Source of the DNA: Diogma glabrata
Taxonomy: Eukaryota; Arthropoda; Insecta; Diptera; Cylindrotomidae
NCBI GenBank assembly: GCA_963693315.1
Contig: OY856188.1
Span: 269,199,114-269,263,113 of the forward strand
Direction: 5' to 3'
DNA: 64,000 bases
Part shown: in pieces, positions 44,441 to 56,949 of the stretch
Layout of the letters: each line of letters opens with the position of its first letter
How positions within the stretch are numbered: the first letter of the stretch is position 1
Position numbers and translations under genes: made by a program
Notes under the pieces: model-generated
What the model was told of the DNA's origin: nothing
Databases searched by the model: none
What the model saw: only the letters and a program-made list of their open reading frames with translations

Positions 44441-44615
44441 GTTTTTTTTTTTTATTAATTAGTTAGACATGTTTAGTACACTAAATATGAAATATTCATT
44501 ATTCAGACTCCTTGAATATCCAAAGATACCATGTCAACTAGAAAGGAAGGAGATGGAGAAAATGAAAGGAATACGTGGATATGGGAATAACTATACAATT
44601 TTTTTTTCTACCGGC
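44441..44615 (-). mobile_element. LINE 3' end, family L2x, minus strand
   Basis: Read on the minus strand it ends CACTAAACATGTCTAAC-like sequence and an A-rich tail (poly-T at 44441-44453). It matches 60160-60322 through AAGGAAGGAGATG (reversed), GACATGGTA, ATATTCAAGGAGTCT and AATATTTCATATTTAGTG. Only the 3' untranslated part is present. L2x is a label used only here. Confidence 0.8.
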
Positions 44616-44715
44616 CGATCTCAAAATTTATTTAATTAAAACAAAATTTTCCATTCTCTAGCACTTTTTTAGCTAATGGCTGAAAAAGAGCGAGAAAAGG
44701 AAAACAACTGTACAA

Positions 44716-44826
44716 TTCTTACCTGTATTGACAATACTTACCTACCTTAACAATACTTACTTACCTTAACAATACTTACCTATACATATTGTATTGTAAT
44801 AATAAATAAATAAATAAATTATTTTA
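44716..44826 (+). repeat. Short tandem repeat with (TAAA)n tail
   Basis: CTTACCTTAACAATACTTA repeats about three to four times, followed by TATTGTATTGTAATAATAAA and TAAA repeats. The tail resembles the 3' end of a LINE of the type at 4.6-7.2 kb, but no coding part is attached. Confidence 0.6.
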
Positions 44827-45782
44827 AACCATACTAATTTTTACTTCACCATAATTTAAAATTATGTGAAGTAATGCAATCTATCGTGAAAAAAAAATCT
44901 TACATACCCCAAATTTTATTTTTTCTTTTGTTTTGGACCACCCTCTATCTAAATAGCCAAAAAAAATTTTGGTGTACGTCTGTGTGTGCGTGGGTGGGTG
45001 GGTGAGTTTTTTGCATAGGATCTTGAAGAAACTTTGGCAAATGATACAGGTTCATATGAAAATGGAAGATCTGGATTCATTTCAAATTTGGACCAAATGG
45101 CGGGGGGTCTCCCGAACACCTCTAAGTTTAAATCTTGAATAACTTCTGATCCCGGACTATGATCTTATTGAAATTTAGTATATAAGGTTTTAGTACTGTT
45201 TCCAATATTTCTGCATACCAACTTCCGGTTTGTCACTTCCGGTTAAAAAGTTTTTTTTCCAGGTGTTTATCCCTACTGTAGCCTACAATTACCGATCGAT
45301 TTTCACGAAACGTTGGTAAAAGCTTTCAAATAATATGAGAAAGATTTTATTAGCTTTTGGAGCACATTGGATAAAGGGTTTGGGGGTCCACCATACAACA
45401 GGTGGTTTTTTCCACAAAGTTTTTATGTTTGTTGGGAGCATAAAACATTCATTCGTGAATCAATTTTGATGACACTTTGGAAAAAGATGCAAACATGAAT
45501 GACAAGGAACTGATTAGTTTTTGAGCAATAGGGAACAAAATGGTGTGGGGTCCCTGGAGCACCTGTTTTTTGAAAGCACTATAACATCTGTACCTGATAA
45601 GCTTCTACAAATACGCCTGATAAGTTCTACAAAACAAAGCAAAAAGTTAAAACAGTTCGAAAAAAAAAATCAAAGAAAACAGTGCGGAAAATAAAACAGT
45701 GCGAAAAATAAAACAGTGTGGGAAAATCACACTTTTTGACAGTGTTGACAATATTGAAATACGTTGAATTGTGATTCGGAAT
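44827..45782. other. Moderate-GC segment of unknown type
   Basis: The sequence is less AT-rich than its surroundings and has GTGGGTGGGTGGGTGAG near 44990 and a CTTCCGGTTTGTCACTTCCGG repeat near 45225, but no frame with motifs. At 45645-45725 AAACAGTGCGAAAAATA recurs three times. It may be an uncharacterised transposable element because partial internal repetition is visible (CAAATGATACAGG and CAAATAATATGAG contexts), but no second copy is in the window. Confidence 0.35.
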
Positions 45783-46225
45783 TGTAATGAAGCGCTGCTT
45801 CGTTGACCAACAACGAAGTGGCATAGCAGGTCGCGTACCTAGCGATATTATTTTTAGCCCCAGACTAGCTGCAACCTATGGGATCGAGAGAAGATTACCT
45901 GCTGCTCCACCACAAATAACTGAATTTGTACGCGTATGAGGAGATAAGAACGGATGCAGGACAAGAAAAAGTGAACTAAACAGACTCTGGCGACCCCCAT
46001 ACATGGTAGAACCACGGTCGCCTCATCCAACCCCATAATTTTAATTCAGTCACACACTCGCGCACTTCATCCACTCCCACACACACACTCGCACACTCAC
46101 ATACACACCCACTCACACACCCACATACTCACCCACTAACAAATGCACTCAATACTCACATACACACTCACTCACACGCACCCGCGCTCGCACTTCATCC
46201 ACTCAAACACACACACACAAACAGT
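45783..46225 (+). repeat. Repeat D, copy 2, head end
   Basis: Starts with TGTAATGAAGCGCTGCTTCG, continues GTGGCATAGCAGGTCGCGTA, CCCCAGACTAGCTGCAACC, GATCGAGAGAAGATTACCTG, CAGACTCTGGCGACCCCCAT, and ends in a tract of about 150 bp of CA-rich sequence. GAAGCGCTGCTTC is a short hairpin. The tail seen at 8.45 and 63.6 kb is not present here. Confidence 0.8.
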
Positions 46226-46550
46226 TAAACGTAATTAAGTCCCCACCAATAGATTAGTGGTTAGTACCCAAAAATCCGTTAGTAGCGTTTATCATATCAT
46301 ACGAATCTAGAATTAGGTAATCTATAGACACCTTGGATGACACAATGATTGGCATTAACGACAAAGGAATCAATACAATGCTAAAAAAAAGTTAAAACAA
46401 TACAAAGGTAGTTTTATTTGAGCTACAAAAGAAAACCTAAAGGAAACGAATTTCGTTTAAGCCCGGATTGAAAGCCCGTTTTCGTAAATCAGGTCAATGA
46501 TAATAACCTGAACTACACCATTGTTGAACAAAATTCCGACCCATTGCATC

Positions 46551-46704
<154 letters not shown>

Positions 46705-46730
46705 TGGGACGATCCACGTCAAACGGGCCA

Positions 46731-46811
46731 CCGCTGCGACCAAAATTTGGAGAGGTTTAAAAAAATGTGTGATGGCTCAAAATTTTTGTTATAATTTTCT
46801 CTTTGCAATGA
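46731..46811. repeat. Perfect 81-bp direct repeat, copy 1
   Basis: Begins CCGCTGCGACCAAAATTTGG and ends TTCTCTTTGCAATGA. The same 81 bases occur at 47221-47301. The segment in between carries several AAAATGGCG motifs. Confidence 0.9.
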
Positions 46812-47220
46812 AACGTGGCGTTTTAGAATGTTTCAAAATAGCACCTTCAAAATGGAGCGTTTATTCCGAAATTTTTTAGCATCGAACGGGGAAACTAATT
46901 ACTAACAAGTACTATTACTTTTAAAAAATTGATTGTTAATTTTAAAATGATTGCAGAAGCACTGTCTTTAAAAATTAATATGATTAGTACAAAAATTTTC
47001 AACATGGCGGCTACAAAATGGCGCCAATTTCACCAAATTTGCGTTTTTTAAGGCAAAAGTGCTTATTTTACAATTCTACAGCATAAATATTATATTATAT
47101 GTTTCAAATAGCTGAAACATTGATTTCTCAAATAATTTTGATAGTTATCCAAATGGCCGATTCAAAATGGCGTCTTTTTTTGATCGAATTTTGTAAAATT
47201 TGACTTCTTTCACCTGACTA

Positions 47221-47301
47221 CCGCTGCGACCAAAATTTGGAGAGGTTTAAAAAAATGTGTGATGGCTCAAAATTTTTGTTATAATTTTCTCTTTGCAATG
47301 A
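47221..47301. repeat. Perfect 81-bp direct repeat, copy 2
   Basis: Identical to 46731-46811, spaced 490 bp from it start to start. The sequence changes abruptly on both sides, so this looks like a local duplication or the two ends of a small unit. Confidence 0.9.
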
Positions 47302-48940
47302 CACAAAAACCATAATATGCAATAAGAGGAAAATTCTTCTACATAGCAAATACATAAAATTATTTAGAAAAAAATAAAACTATATTATATTAATTGAATT
47401 CAAATCTGCTAGGAACCTTACTCAATGAACATAGGTTCCCTTCTTTATCATGTTATTGAAAGAAAAGGTCAAATTGAATAATGTTTGAGGACATATATAT
47501 ACAAGATGTTCTATGTATGCTGTTAATTTTGATTATTACAAAATATTATTATTAATCATAATATGTATTACAACAATAACGAAATTTGAAAATGAACAGA
47601 TAGAATTCAATTGTTTTCACAATTATGTACTTTTCATCTTTATAATTTCGAAGATGCTTAGTGTTATATTTTCACGAACGGAACAATCTTCAGTTCCATT
47701 ATAATCGATTTTCACCTAAGGTAATTCAAAACTGCTTGCTACACCTTTGGATAATAACCAACACAATATCTATTTGCACAACGCGAATGTTAAAATACAA
47801 TTTGTTTCATGGTAGATCTCCTCACCAAAAATATTCTTCAAAAAATAATATTGAAGTCATTTTCACATTTCAATGTGATAGGAGAATCATCGAATTGACA
47901 AAACGTTGTCGGTTGAGACACTAGAACTAGAATAAACATTCGTATGATATATTACATTTATCCCAGCAGCAAATTCATGGTACACTAAATCATTTGATTG
48001 ATGGCATATTAATCGGCCATCCATTTTTGGGTTTAATTAGTCTTAAATTTTTATCAATAAATTGTATAATATATCCTTAAAATCATTGCCTCCAAACTCG
48101 CAATTAGATTCTGACAATCATCTTTGGCTATTTTGAACTTGGTAGCCTACAGTCACCGTGGTCGCTGAAAAGGTAGGTGTCCTAAAGTCGTAGTTCTGTG
48201 TACCATGGTGAGTTAAACTTACGCATCGAATATTAAATGCTGACTAAGAACATAGATTCCCAGAAATTTAAACAACTATAGTGATGGTGGGTTAGCTAAA
48301 GAAAAAAATGGCGCTCTCTCCTAAGTTTGTGGGTGAATCAAGTAGTTGTACTTGTCACCGACTTTTAAACCAAATTAAGTCAGAAAATCAGTACCTTTAA
48401 TAGGTTTACTAATGAACGCTGAGTTTTGCAGTAGTTTTGAACCATAAGTATGAATCTTAGATCCATTAGCGGGCGGGGGAGATTGTGTTTGTCTTGAACT
48501 AAATTCGTACAGGGATTACTGATACGTCAACGCAAGTGTAGATGCGGCATTGAAGTTTTGTGTTCTCTGCCAAACGTATCAAATTGCTTGAAGTCTGTGT
48601 CCTAGTGCTAGCCACAAGGGTGCATTAGATCTTTGTGATGGTGGTTGGTATTTTTCCAATGATTTGAGGTCGCATTTGATTCAATAGTTAATTGCTCTAC
48701 CATCTTCTCAAGTAAACTTTGTGGATTTGTATTTTTTTCAATTGATCTTGATGGGTATCTTACCCTATTTTTACTGAAGTTTGCCACTTCATTTCTCGAT
48801 ATCATGGTCTGGACATAAACTACTAACACATTTTTATAATAAAAATCTTCCGGCGACGCCAAGTGTGTGTCTTGCCATTCAGCAAATTATTATTTATATT
48901 CTCAAAACCCCGGGAATCAAAAGTTCCAGCTCTACTCTCT
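47302..48940. other. No recognised gene
   Basis: Frames of up to 87 codons occur (47661-47924 plus, 48608-48862 minus) but show no motifs, and no repeat from elsewhere in the window was found. Confidence 0.45.
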
Positions 48941-49450
48941 TTTTAGGGCTCCGTACTTTGAAAAAGTAAAAACGGTACCCTATTGGTGAGACTTCGGTAT
49001 CCTTCCGAATTTCTACATAATCGATTTACTCACAAATTATAAGTGCTATCAACATGAAATTTTTTACAGTTATTAAATATGTTTTCCCACACCTGATGAT
49101 CACAAAAAAATTCAAATATTTGTTTGTATCTATATTTTATAGACATAGATAAGGAGATAGTAAAACAAAAGTTTTTTTTAAGGAATCGAGTTTGATTTAG
49201 AAAAATCGAAAAAAATGGAAATGTACTAAAAAAGAACATTACAAAAGAAACAAAATTAAAAAAATTCACGGTTGCAAATTCATTGCGCATAAAAAAACGT
49301 TTTTTTGTTTTGGTTGTTATAATTTCAAATACTCATTGGAGGTGGTCGAGAGTAGAAATTTCGAAAAAAAAATTTTTTTGATCATGTCATGTGGGGTGTC
49401 CTATGAAAGGTGTTTTTTTGTAGTGCATAACAGTTTTTTCTATAATTTTT
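48941..49450 (-). repeat. Family C terminal part, reversed copy
   Basis: Opens TTTTAGGGCTCCGTACTTTG followed by GGTACCCTATTGGTGAGAC, the inverse of the copy 1 right end (CTCACCAATAGTGTTCCGTA, CGGAGCCCTAAAA at 34673-34713). Near 49385 CATGTCATGTGGGGTGTCC is the inverse of the GACACCCCACATGACC unit motif. TTAGGGNTCCGTA-type termini are common in insect repeats, from general knowledge. It holds no complete unit. Confidence 0.7.
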
Positions 49451-51500
49451 GAAAGCACAGCTTTCGGCTTATTTTCAAAAATGTAAAAGTTTTAGAAAAC
49501 GGCAAAGCTAATGAAAAGGAAGCCATCCCTAATGCAGGAAAATAATTAAAATTACAAACGTTAATATAATAAAATCAATAAAAGTTTGTGCTTTATACAA
49601 TAGCTTTTATTATGTCATGTTATTTATCAAAAAACATTGATTTTAAAAATCCAAAAAAAATCTTTAAACACTTATGAGACAAATATGTATAGCTAATCGT
49701 TCCAAACATCCATTTCGCAATCAATCAATTTCAATCCGCTCACGCTCAATTTAACAACAAATAACTTTTTATTTATCGTGATTCAATTTTTTCATTGGAA
49801 TAATATTTTCTGGATCGTTTGTTATTTTGATAACGGATAACTAACATGACATTAAAATGCATTTATTTTTGTGAATGTCTGGTTTGGATAAAGTTGATTT
49901 AGCGCTTGAAAAGAACTTATCTCTTTAATGATTGTATATCAAACAAAATGTTTCGTCTCACAGGTTTTTTTCACAAATGTAAATGCTAAGTATTACCAAT
50001 CAACCCTAGTTCATACAATTTATATATAATTATTTATTTTGTTTTTATAACAATGTTTTAAATAATTTGAACATGACAACTATTTTAAATAAACATAATT
50101 AATTCATTTACAATTGTTCATTTTTTGTTAAAAAAATTAAACATGAGCTTGATGGGAAAGTAGTTTTCAAAATTTAAGTTTCAGGAGGGTTGAGGTTTAA
50201 ACAGGCGTTGTTCCATATTCGTGGTTTTTGGTTAGCCATCTAACCCAACACAATAGACTGGTGACGAAGTAAAAAGTTTACCGAAGATTGATAATCACAT
50301 TGGAATATTTTATTTTTTAATTTTTAATTTTTTTAATTTTTTAATTTTTTGATATGAATCAATTCTCAAAAATGTTCGTTTGAACAACTTTTGAACGAAA
50401 CATCGTTTGAACAACTTTTTATAAAAATAGTACTCAGAAGCAGTGAATCTAATTATTATTAAAATACCAATTATTACTAGTGTATTATTATGGTATGCCG
50501 TATAGGTAAGATTTAATGACCATTTGTTAATATTTTTACAAAAATGTAATAGAATTTAATAATTTGTAGGATTTTTTTTAAGCACATTTGAAAATATTTT
50601 ATGTGATCAGTATTTTTTGCGATGCTTTTCACCCCTAAAAACTTCGTTTGTTGGAACATTCTATCTTATTCATGAACCAATGCGTTTAATGCGATTTATC
50701 TCATTAATGGATCAATGCACTCAAAGAACTTTCAAAGAACTCCGCGATAAACAACTTATCGTCTTTTTTATTTATGTATTTTTTACTCTTCATCCGATCC
50801 TGAATGATATATCTGTGATTTGCTATTTAATTTTTTATAAAGTGTGGGTTCCTAAAATTTTCCATATATTTCTTTGTACATTTTGTACATTGAGTCAGTT
50901 CGGTGAACTTACTTAATTTTAAAAAATTTAGAGAAATTGAATGTACTGTTACATTTTGTTTAGATCTAATTAAAGTTAACTATTAGTTGAATTCAAATTA
51001 AAACAAAGAAAGATATTAAAAAGATTTATTCGAATCTAAAAGATTATAATTTTATTTGTTTGTTTTTGTAATGGCGGTCGATAGATTGAGAAATTAGAAA
51101 AATTATTCAAATCATTTCATGTAGCTAATTTAAATTGAAAATTTTTTGATGAGGATACCAAAACAAAGAAAAAAATTGTTATTTGTATGTTTCGTTGCTG
51201 TCTCGGAAATTTAAGTTATTAAGTTATAATTATAAACTATAGATAAAACATTGAAATATATTCGGTGTGAATGTTGTAAAATTAACCAAGTAAATGTAAA
51301 CTTTATTATGTGACTGTCTCTAAAACTGAAATTTAAAAAAACAGGTTAACCAATTATATGGTAATAATTTTTTTTTGGTGTTTTTGGAGTCTCAAGAAGT
51401 AAAACTGCATTTAGAGCGATATTCACTATACAGTTGAATCTTTAACTCTTACGTACGATTGTTTTGAATGTTTGGAATGATTCTTGTCTTGAAAACGGGC
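49451..51500. other. AT-rich stretch without recognised genes
   Basis: Simple TTTTTAATTT repeats lie at about 50310-50350. A 99-codon plus-strand frame at 50617-50916 is hydrophobic but has no recognised motif and no splice or start context that supports it. Confidence 0.45.
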
Positions 51501-51870
51501 CATCAGTTATTATATGTTGCCGTAATTAAGTGTTTATTCTGATAAATTCCGGATGCTGTGTTAATTTACAGTGAGGTCATTCAACCTTTGGTTTCCATTC
51601 AACCTTCTGCTTATTATCAGTTTTGTAATGTTATTATAATCTACATTGTCGTAAATCAACGATTACTCCGATAAGTCCGTGATTCTGTGTTAATGTATAT
51701 AGATGTTATTGAACTGTTTCCTAGATCATTATATGTTATGTTACATTATTATAATTTACATTATAACTTACATTCCCTGATGCTGTGAGAGTATATTATA
51801 GTTTAAATTGCTGACATCCAACCTTTGGTTTTCTGGATTACGTTGCTGTATATCACTGCTTATTAGGTTT
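51500..51870. repeat. Degenerate tandem repeat of about 110-130 bp
   Basis: Phrases recur with variation: CAACCTTTGGTTT (near 51590 and 51830), ATGCTGTG (51552 and 51781), GTGTTAAT (51558 and 51688) and TTATTATAATYTACATT (51632 and 51755). Two to three units are discernible. The style resembles the LTR minisatellites elsewhere in the window, but no element is attached. Confidence 0.5.
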
Positions 51871-53810
51871 AGTGATTTTATTAGTATAAAAAATTAGATT
51901 AACCAAGGTATGAAGAGTTGGATCCAGACAAATCAAGAGGTGAGTGAAATAATTTTAATTAACTACATGTACTAATGATAGTGTGATGATCTCAGTCTCT
52001 GCGGCAGAGTCCTTCTTGCAGGTTCCACTCTTTTGAAATTCCAATTATACAGTTTCTTTTTGCGTGCATATCTGTTCATTTGAGCTGGACAAGTGGGGAT
52101 ATTACCACTCGACTTCACATGACTGAAGCTTTCCGGATTATACTTCATCCGGCTCACAATCTCCTTGTTTGCTTCCTACTGGTGGCTCACTACCAGGTTC
52201 CATGTTCATTACGCATTGAATTTCGCTTTAAATTTTCTTGTAAATGATTCAATCGTTTAAGCCCTAACATTCTTTACTCTCCTAACAGAGGTCGGTTTGT
52301 ACGAAATGGTAATCGTACTTGGTAGTATCTGGTTGACGATCGTTCATATGATCGTTCACCATAATGTGCTACAAGTGATCCCCTGCTATGGTAACGATTA
52401 GCAGTGCAATCTAGTCCGATGGGAGCAGAGATTGCACATACTAAGGCTATAGATTTGTCCACCTGGCTGTGGATCCGGATACTGCTCTCGACTTCGCTCA
52501 GTCATTTGGGACCGTGGGTTTTAATTGGCAACCAGGTAGTCCTTGTTTTGAGCAGTAGGTAAAAATTTCAAAAGAGTAACACTGCTCAAACCACCCCATT
52601 CTTACTGGACCTATCCAAAAACCATGTTACCTCGATTCAGAAAAACACATAATCAATTATCGGGGATGTGGGCAACGGACTCGAAAATTCATTTATTTTG
52701 CCATCGTCCCACACTCTTTTTTAATACTTCGTCAATTCATGTTGTGCTGAGCGTATATCATGATATCATTCTCGATGTCGTGTGTAAACGACATTTATAC
52801 ACTCTTGCTATCTGACTGCGTATTTATTATTTCAATTTTAACTTTTGTTGATTTTAAATTAATTCACCAGAGATATAACACTGTCTATACGTCCGTATGT
52901 CCTGAACAGTCCGGTTTTTCGATGATACACTTTGCCGAAACAACTTTGCACCAGGGCAAGAACCGTTAGACCCGTTTGACGTGCGTCAACTTAGGTCGTC
53001 GGGAGGATCAGAGAAAAATAAAAGACACTATTTAAATTCAAACTGATTCTACCTTTTATTATCAAAAATCATTTCTTTTATATTATTTCAAATACTTCCC
53101 CATCATATAATTATGTATATAAATTATGTATTTACAAATTATTTATTCCCCACTTAAAACTTAAATCAATTAATATATTATGTATTCCCACTTAAATCAA
53201 TTAATATACATATTTATATTGTTTTAAATTTACTTATTGCAAAAATGCAATAACAACAAAAATGTATATAAAAGTATTTTCAATTTATTTGCTCTATATT
53301 TTTCTTCAAATAAAATGTACAAGTCATCATAAGCATTTTAACTTTTATTTAAATTGTTTCAATGTTTTGAAACATAATATATGTGATGACACGTTTTGAA
53401 TCTAAGTTCATAAACTTTATTTGTTTACAATTGACGATACAAAATAATGAAATGTTTATTTGTTATTTTGTTTTGATAAAATTTATGTCGTCATGGGAAT
53501 TTCTTTATAACTTATTTATATAGGTTTTTGATTTGGATAAGTTGGTGAGTAGACGTAGTAGTGTCTCTACAATGTTATTACCCGACTATTTTCGGAACCA
53601 AATTAACCCTACCCTAAAACAAAATACCCATCCAAATATTATAACTAAGGAAGGGACTCAGCTTGTTTTTTTTAAGTTTTTCTTCTTTCTCTTATGTTGA
53701 TATTCCCAAACAGCCAATACGAAAGAAAACACTCACATAACCAATTTTACGTAATACATTTTTCTATTTTTTCCACTTCTTAAATTACCAGTACAAATCA
53801 AATTATCTTA
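51871..53810. other. Mixed segment, no gene confirmed
   Basis: At 51960-52560 the composition is more balanced and minus-strand frames of 61-62 codons occur, one reading KYNPESFSHVKSSGNIPTC. I do not recognise them, and they could be decayed retroelement coding sequence. From 53050 the DNA is very AT-rich; CACTTAAATCAATTAATATA and CACTTAAAACTTAAATCAAT mark a short duplication near 53150-53210. Confidence 0.4.
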
Positions 53811-53873
53811 TGTTTGATCTGAACAGTTACTCTACATATAAATTTTTCTTTACAAATCTCAATAAAAATCAGA
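53811..53873. repeat. 63-bp direct repeat, copy 1
   Basis: TTTGATCTGAA, CTCTACATATAAATTTTTC, TTTAC and TCAATAAAAATCA recur at 54385-54447. A 359-bp LINE end lies between them, together with a further TTTGATCTA motif near 53958 and 53972. Confidence 0.75.
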
Positions 53874-53987
53874 TCACTTTGGAAAGCTTTAAGTATTTAT
53901 TTTGCTTCTCCAATTTCATTCAAATTGACTCACTGTACAAAATCACTATTTCTATATTTGATCTAAAGATATTTGATCTACATTTTA

Positions 53988-54348
53988 CAAATATCGTCAT
54001 CAACAGTGCTCAGATGAAATCAGCAGCATCATGCCTCAAACTTATTCTTACCCCCGTTCCACTCGACAATCGGCTACCGCAACCAGTCAAAGGGTCGAGA
54101 TCCCACGCTGTCATACTGGCAGATCGCAGAAAAATTTCTTTGTCCTAACTAAGATAGTTTGTTTGCCAAAATCCTTAGTTTCAGGTGACTTCAACCCGCA
54201 GAGGTTTAAAAAAAACGTTCATCATGACCTTAGAACGCCAGTTGTTGTGGGACCTAGGTCAAGACCTAGGTCATCAAAGGTATTGATGTGTTGTTGTGAC
54301 ACATATTGTAAACCCTATAACACAACACATTTTATTCAAAAAAAAAAA
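53988..54348 (+). mobile_element. LINE 3' end (family L1x), second coding-end copy
   Basis: Starts CAAATATCGTCATCAACAG at the same base as the copy at 33350 and ends in an A tail near 54340. Coding remnants include YPRSTRQSATATSQ, IPRCHTGRSQKNFF and FNPQRFKKNVHHDL. The region between FFV and the LP block has small deletions relative to the other copy. The TGTTGTTGTGACACATATTG segment of the untranslated end is shared by all three copies. Confidence 0.85.
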
Positions 54349-54384
54349 TATATATATTTTTCTCTTACAAAATCCCGTTACTGT

Positions 54385-54447
54385 GTTTGATCTGAATATA
54401 TTTACTCTACATATAAATTTTTCTTTACTAGTTTCAATAAAAATCAC
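54385..54447. repeat. 63-bp direct repeat, copy 2
   Basis: Partner of 53811-53873, with a few substitutions (TTTGATCTGAATATATTTAC; CTAGTTTCAATAAAAATCAC). Confidence 0.75.
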
Positions 54448-56745
54448 CCGATGGTATACTAATCAAAAACTTTATAAAAAAAAAAACAACTGTAACGACG
54501 GACTATTTCAATTTTTACTCTAAAAATAGTAGTTTTCAAATTCAATAATAATTTTATTAATTTTCTTCAATTATGACGTTTATCTGTAATAATAAAATGA
54601 CGTTTATCTCTAAAAAAAGTAGTATGGAGACATAATAAAAAAACGTTACCAGGAATCCACTATAAAATGTGGAAATAGAAAAACTTTCCCGCAATTAAAG
54701 ACAGAGTTTTTCCGATTTCGAGAAATAAATAAAACCATCATAACTGAGTTTCAGTTTTAATGTGAAAAAGAAGGAAATTGGATAATTTTTGGAAAATGTT
54801 TTTGCAATGATTACAAAAACGACATATGTAAACCGTTGAATTTAAATAAATAAAAAAAGTTTTGCAAGATTGCAAAACTGAAAAATAGGAATGGTTGTAA
54901 TTTAAATTAATGAAAATTTGCAAAACTGAAACTTGGATATATAGTTTTGAGAGATGGATCTAATTTCATGAGACATAAAATTTTGTGGAATCTGAAATCG
55001 GGTACCTTGTGATGAAGGAGAGTAAAGGTAAAGAAATGAGCACGAAAAACTTGTGTTTGAGAATTTCTTAGAATTTCTAAAAATAATTATTTAGATCTTC
55101 AATTATTACAAATAAGTTCACATTGATTTTAAATTCATTGTTGCATGACATGAGTTTTAAACTTACTTGTTGCATTGCAAAAGCAATTGTTTTTTCATTT
55201 GACCCATTGACCAATATATTGCTTAGTCGGTTAATAAGCCCAAGTTGATTTCAAAAATTTTCGGTAATGAATGATACCACGAGTTCTTATCTTAAACTCG
55301 TATCTGGTCATTTTTGCCAAAAGTTTAAACGATAGTGCTTACCATAAGTGCTCAATGCTAGTTTTTATTTCAGAAGCTCCTTGAATTGTACACCTTTACG
55401 GCATCTATTTATAACAATGCTTTGATAAATGTTTAAATGAAAAGGAAATGATAGAAATTATTTCTTAACTAACTTTTTCATCTTATCTGCAATAACTCTA
55501 TAAACGCGGCAGTACGTAACGAGTTTGTTCAGAGAAACCCAAAAAACATGCTTTTGGATTTAAAATTCAAAATTCTCTTACATGTTTGTGTTTAATTGTT
55601 CGCAAATTCTAAGTAAAATTCAAAACTATTCCAAATTTCAATCTAGTGAATTATAATTATAATCCAGTTACTGTACATATACATTGCATTTTTTTGTATA
55701 CTTAAATATACAGTTAAATAAAATCTAGAAGCAGATTGTACATAACAATAAATTTTCAATTCTCCATAATAATACTGCATAGCTCAATTACGATAATAAT
55801 TAAACTCATAAATAATCTTTGCCAAAAAATCTTTTAGCAATTTATTTTCTTACGTTCTACTACCCAAAATAAAAAAAACGAATGAAAAGAAAGGAAACTT
55901 TTTAAAAAATGTTATCTCGATTTTGTTGTTATTAGTAAAACAACAAACAACAACAATGTTCTTGCAAAAGATCCAACACCCTGAACCGGCTAGTCGTGGG
56001 TTATGTTATTTTTCTAAAAAATTTCTTTAAACAACATAATTTCCCAAATTGAAACTATGAACCAAATATAATATTTGTTTTGTGGTTAATTCCTTACGCT
56101 GCCACTCCGGTTTGATGTAAAACTTAACCTATGTACACAAAATCAACAAAATAATGGACATGTAAACATAATCCAATAGCAAAACAACGCCAATAAAACC
56201 AAATAATTCCGAAAGTTACAATTACCAGAATATTTTCATTCAACAAAACCAACCGACAAAAAAACTCTATGAGAAAACATTGTCCATAAATGTATTTATC
56301 ACGTATTAAATTACAAAACCACAATTAAAAATTTAAATTTATTTTAAATGAATTTAATATTTTCTCCATCTCCGAAATTGTTTAATAATATGCGGGTGAA
56401 CTTTCCAGGAAATTAATTTATGTTTATTGAAACATAAAATTTTCTGTAGTGCTTATGAAAGTAAGAGTTGCAGTTTTTTTTTACTGTAGTGGAATTAACA
56501 TGATATATAATTATCACAACAAAAACAATAAAGTTGAAATTATTTGATAGTTTTGTAAATTGATTAAGATTATTCGGATGTTAAAATAGTTGAAAATGAA
56601 ACCGGAGCACTGGGAAAAAAAATACGAGTGCAAGTGTCACTATTCTGATAATTGATACTGATTTCTAAGGTAAATACAGTTTTCTGGTTGAAAGATGCCT
56701 ATTTCTATAACAGTCGAACTATTTATTTTAGGTTTTAGTGAAACC
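54448..56745. other. AT-rich stretch without recognised genes
   Basis: No coding motif and no shared repeat was found. AATGACGTTTATCTSTAA is doubled near 54573 and 54597. Frames present are short and unremarkable. Confidence 0.5.
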
Positions 56746-56935
56746 AGTTTCAACAAGCAACAGCGTTCCATCTTCAAGGTATATTCCATAGCGAAGATTC
56801 AGGGTGCTACCGTTGACTGACTACAGTTCATCCGCTACCACCCCCAAGATATCACCTTGGCTAGTGATATCTTACTAATATTGCCAGTAAATGTTATATC
56901 TCACGTAAACTCATATGCCAACAGCAGGGATTGTA
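56746..56935. repeat. Repeat E, copy 2
   Basis: Matches 14921-15100 through CAGCGTTCCATCTTCAAGG, GGGTGCTACCGTTGACTGA, ACAGTTCATCCGCTACC and ATATCACCTTGGCTAGTGAT. It is followed within about 20 bp by the start of the second family C copy; copy 1 of repeat E has no family C neighbour. Confidence 0.7.
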
Positions 56936-56949
56936 AGCGGGGTTGTCAC

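Noticed and set aside
45783..45850. tRNA-derived SINE head in repeat D (GTGGCATAGCAGG resembling an A box)
   Set aside because: No convincing B box follows at the right distance, and the CA-rich end is not a SINE tail.
50617..50916. 99-codon hydrophobic plus-strand frame
   Set aside because: AT-rich DNA gives hydrophobic frames by chance. There is no motif, splice signal or repeat link to support it.
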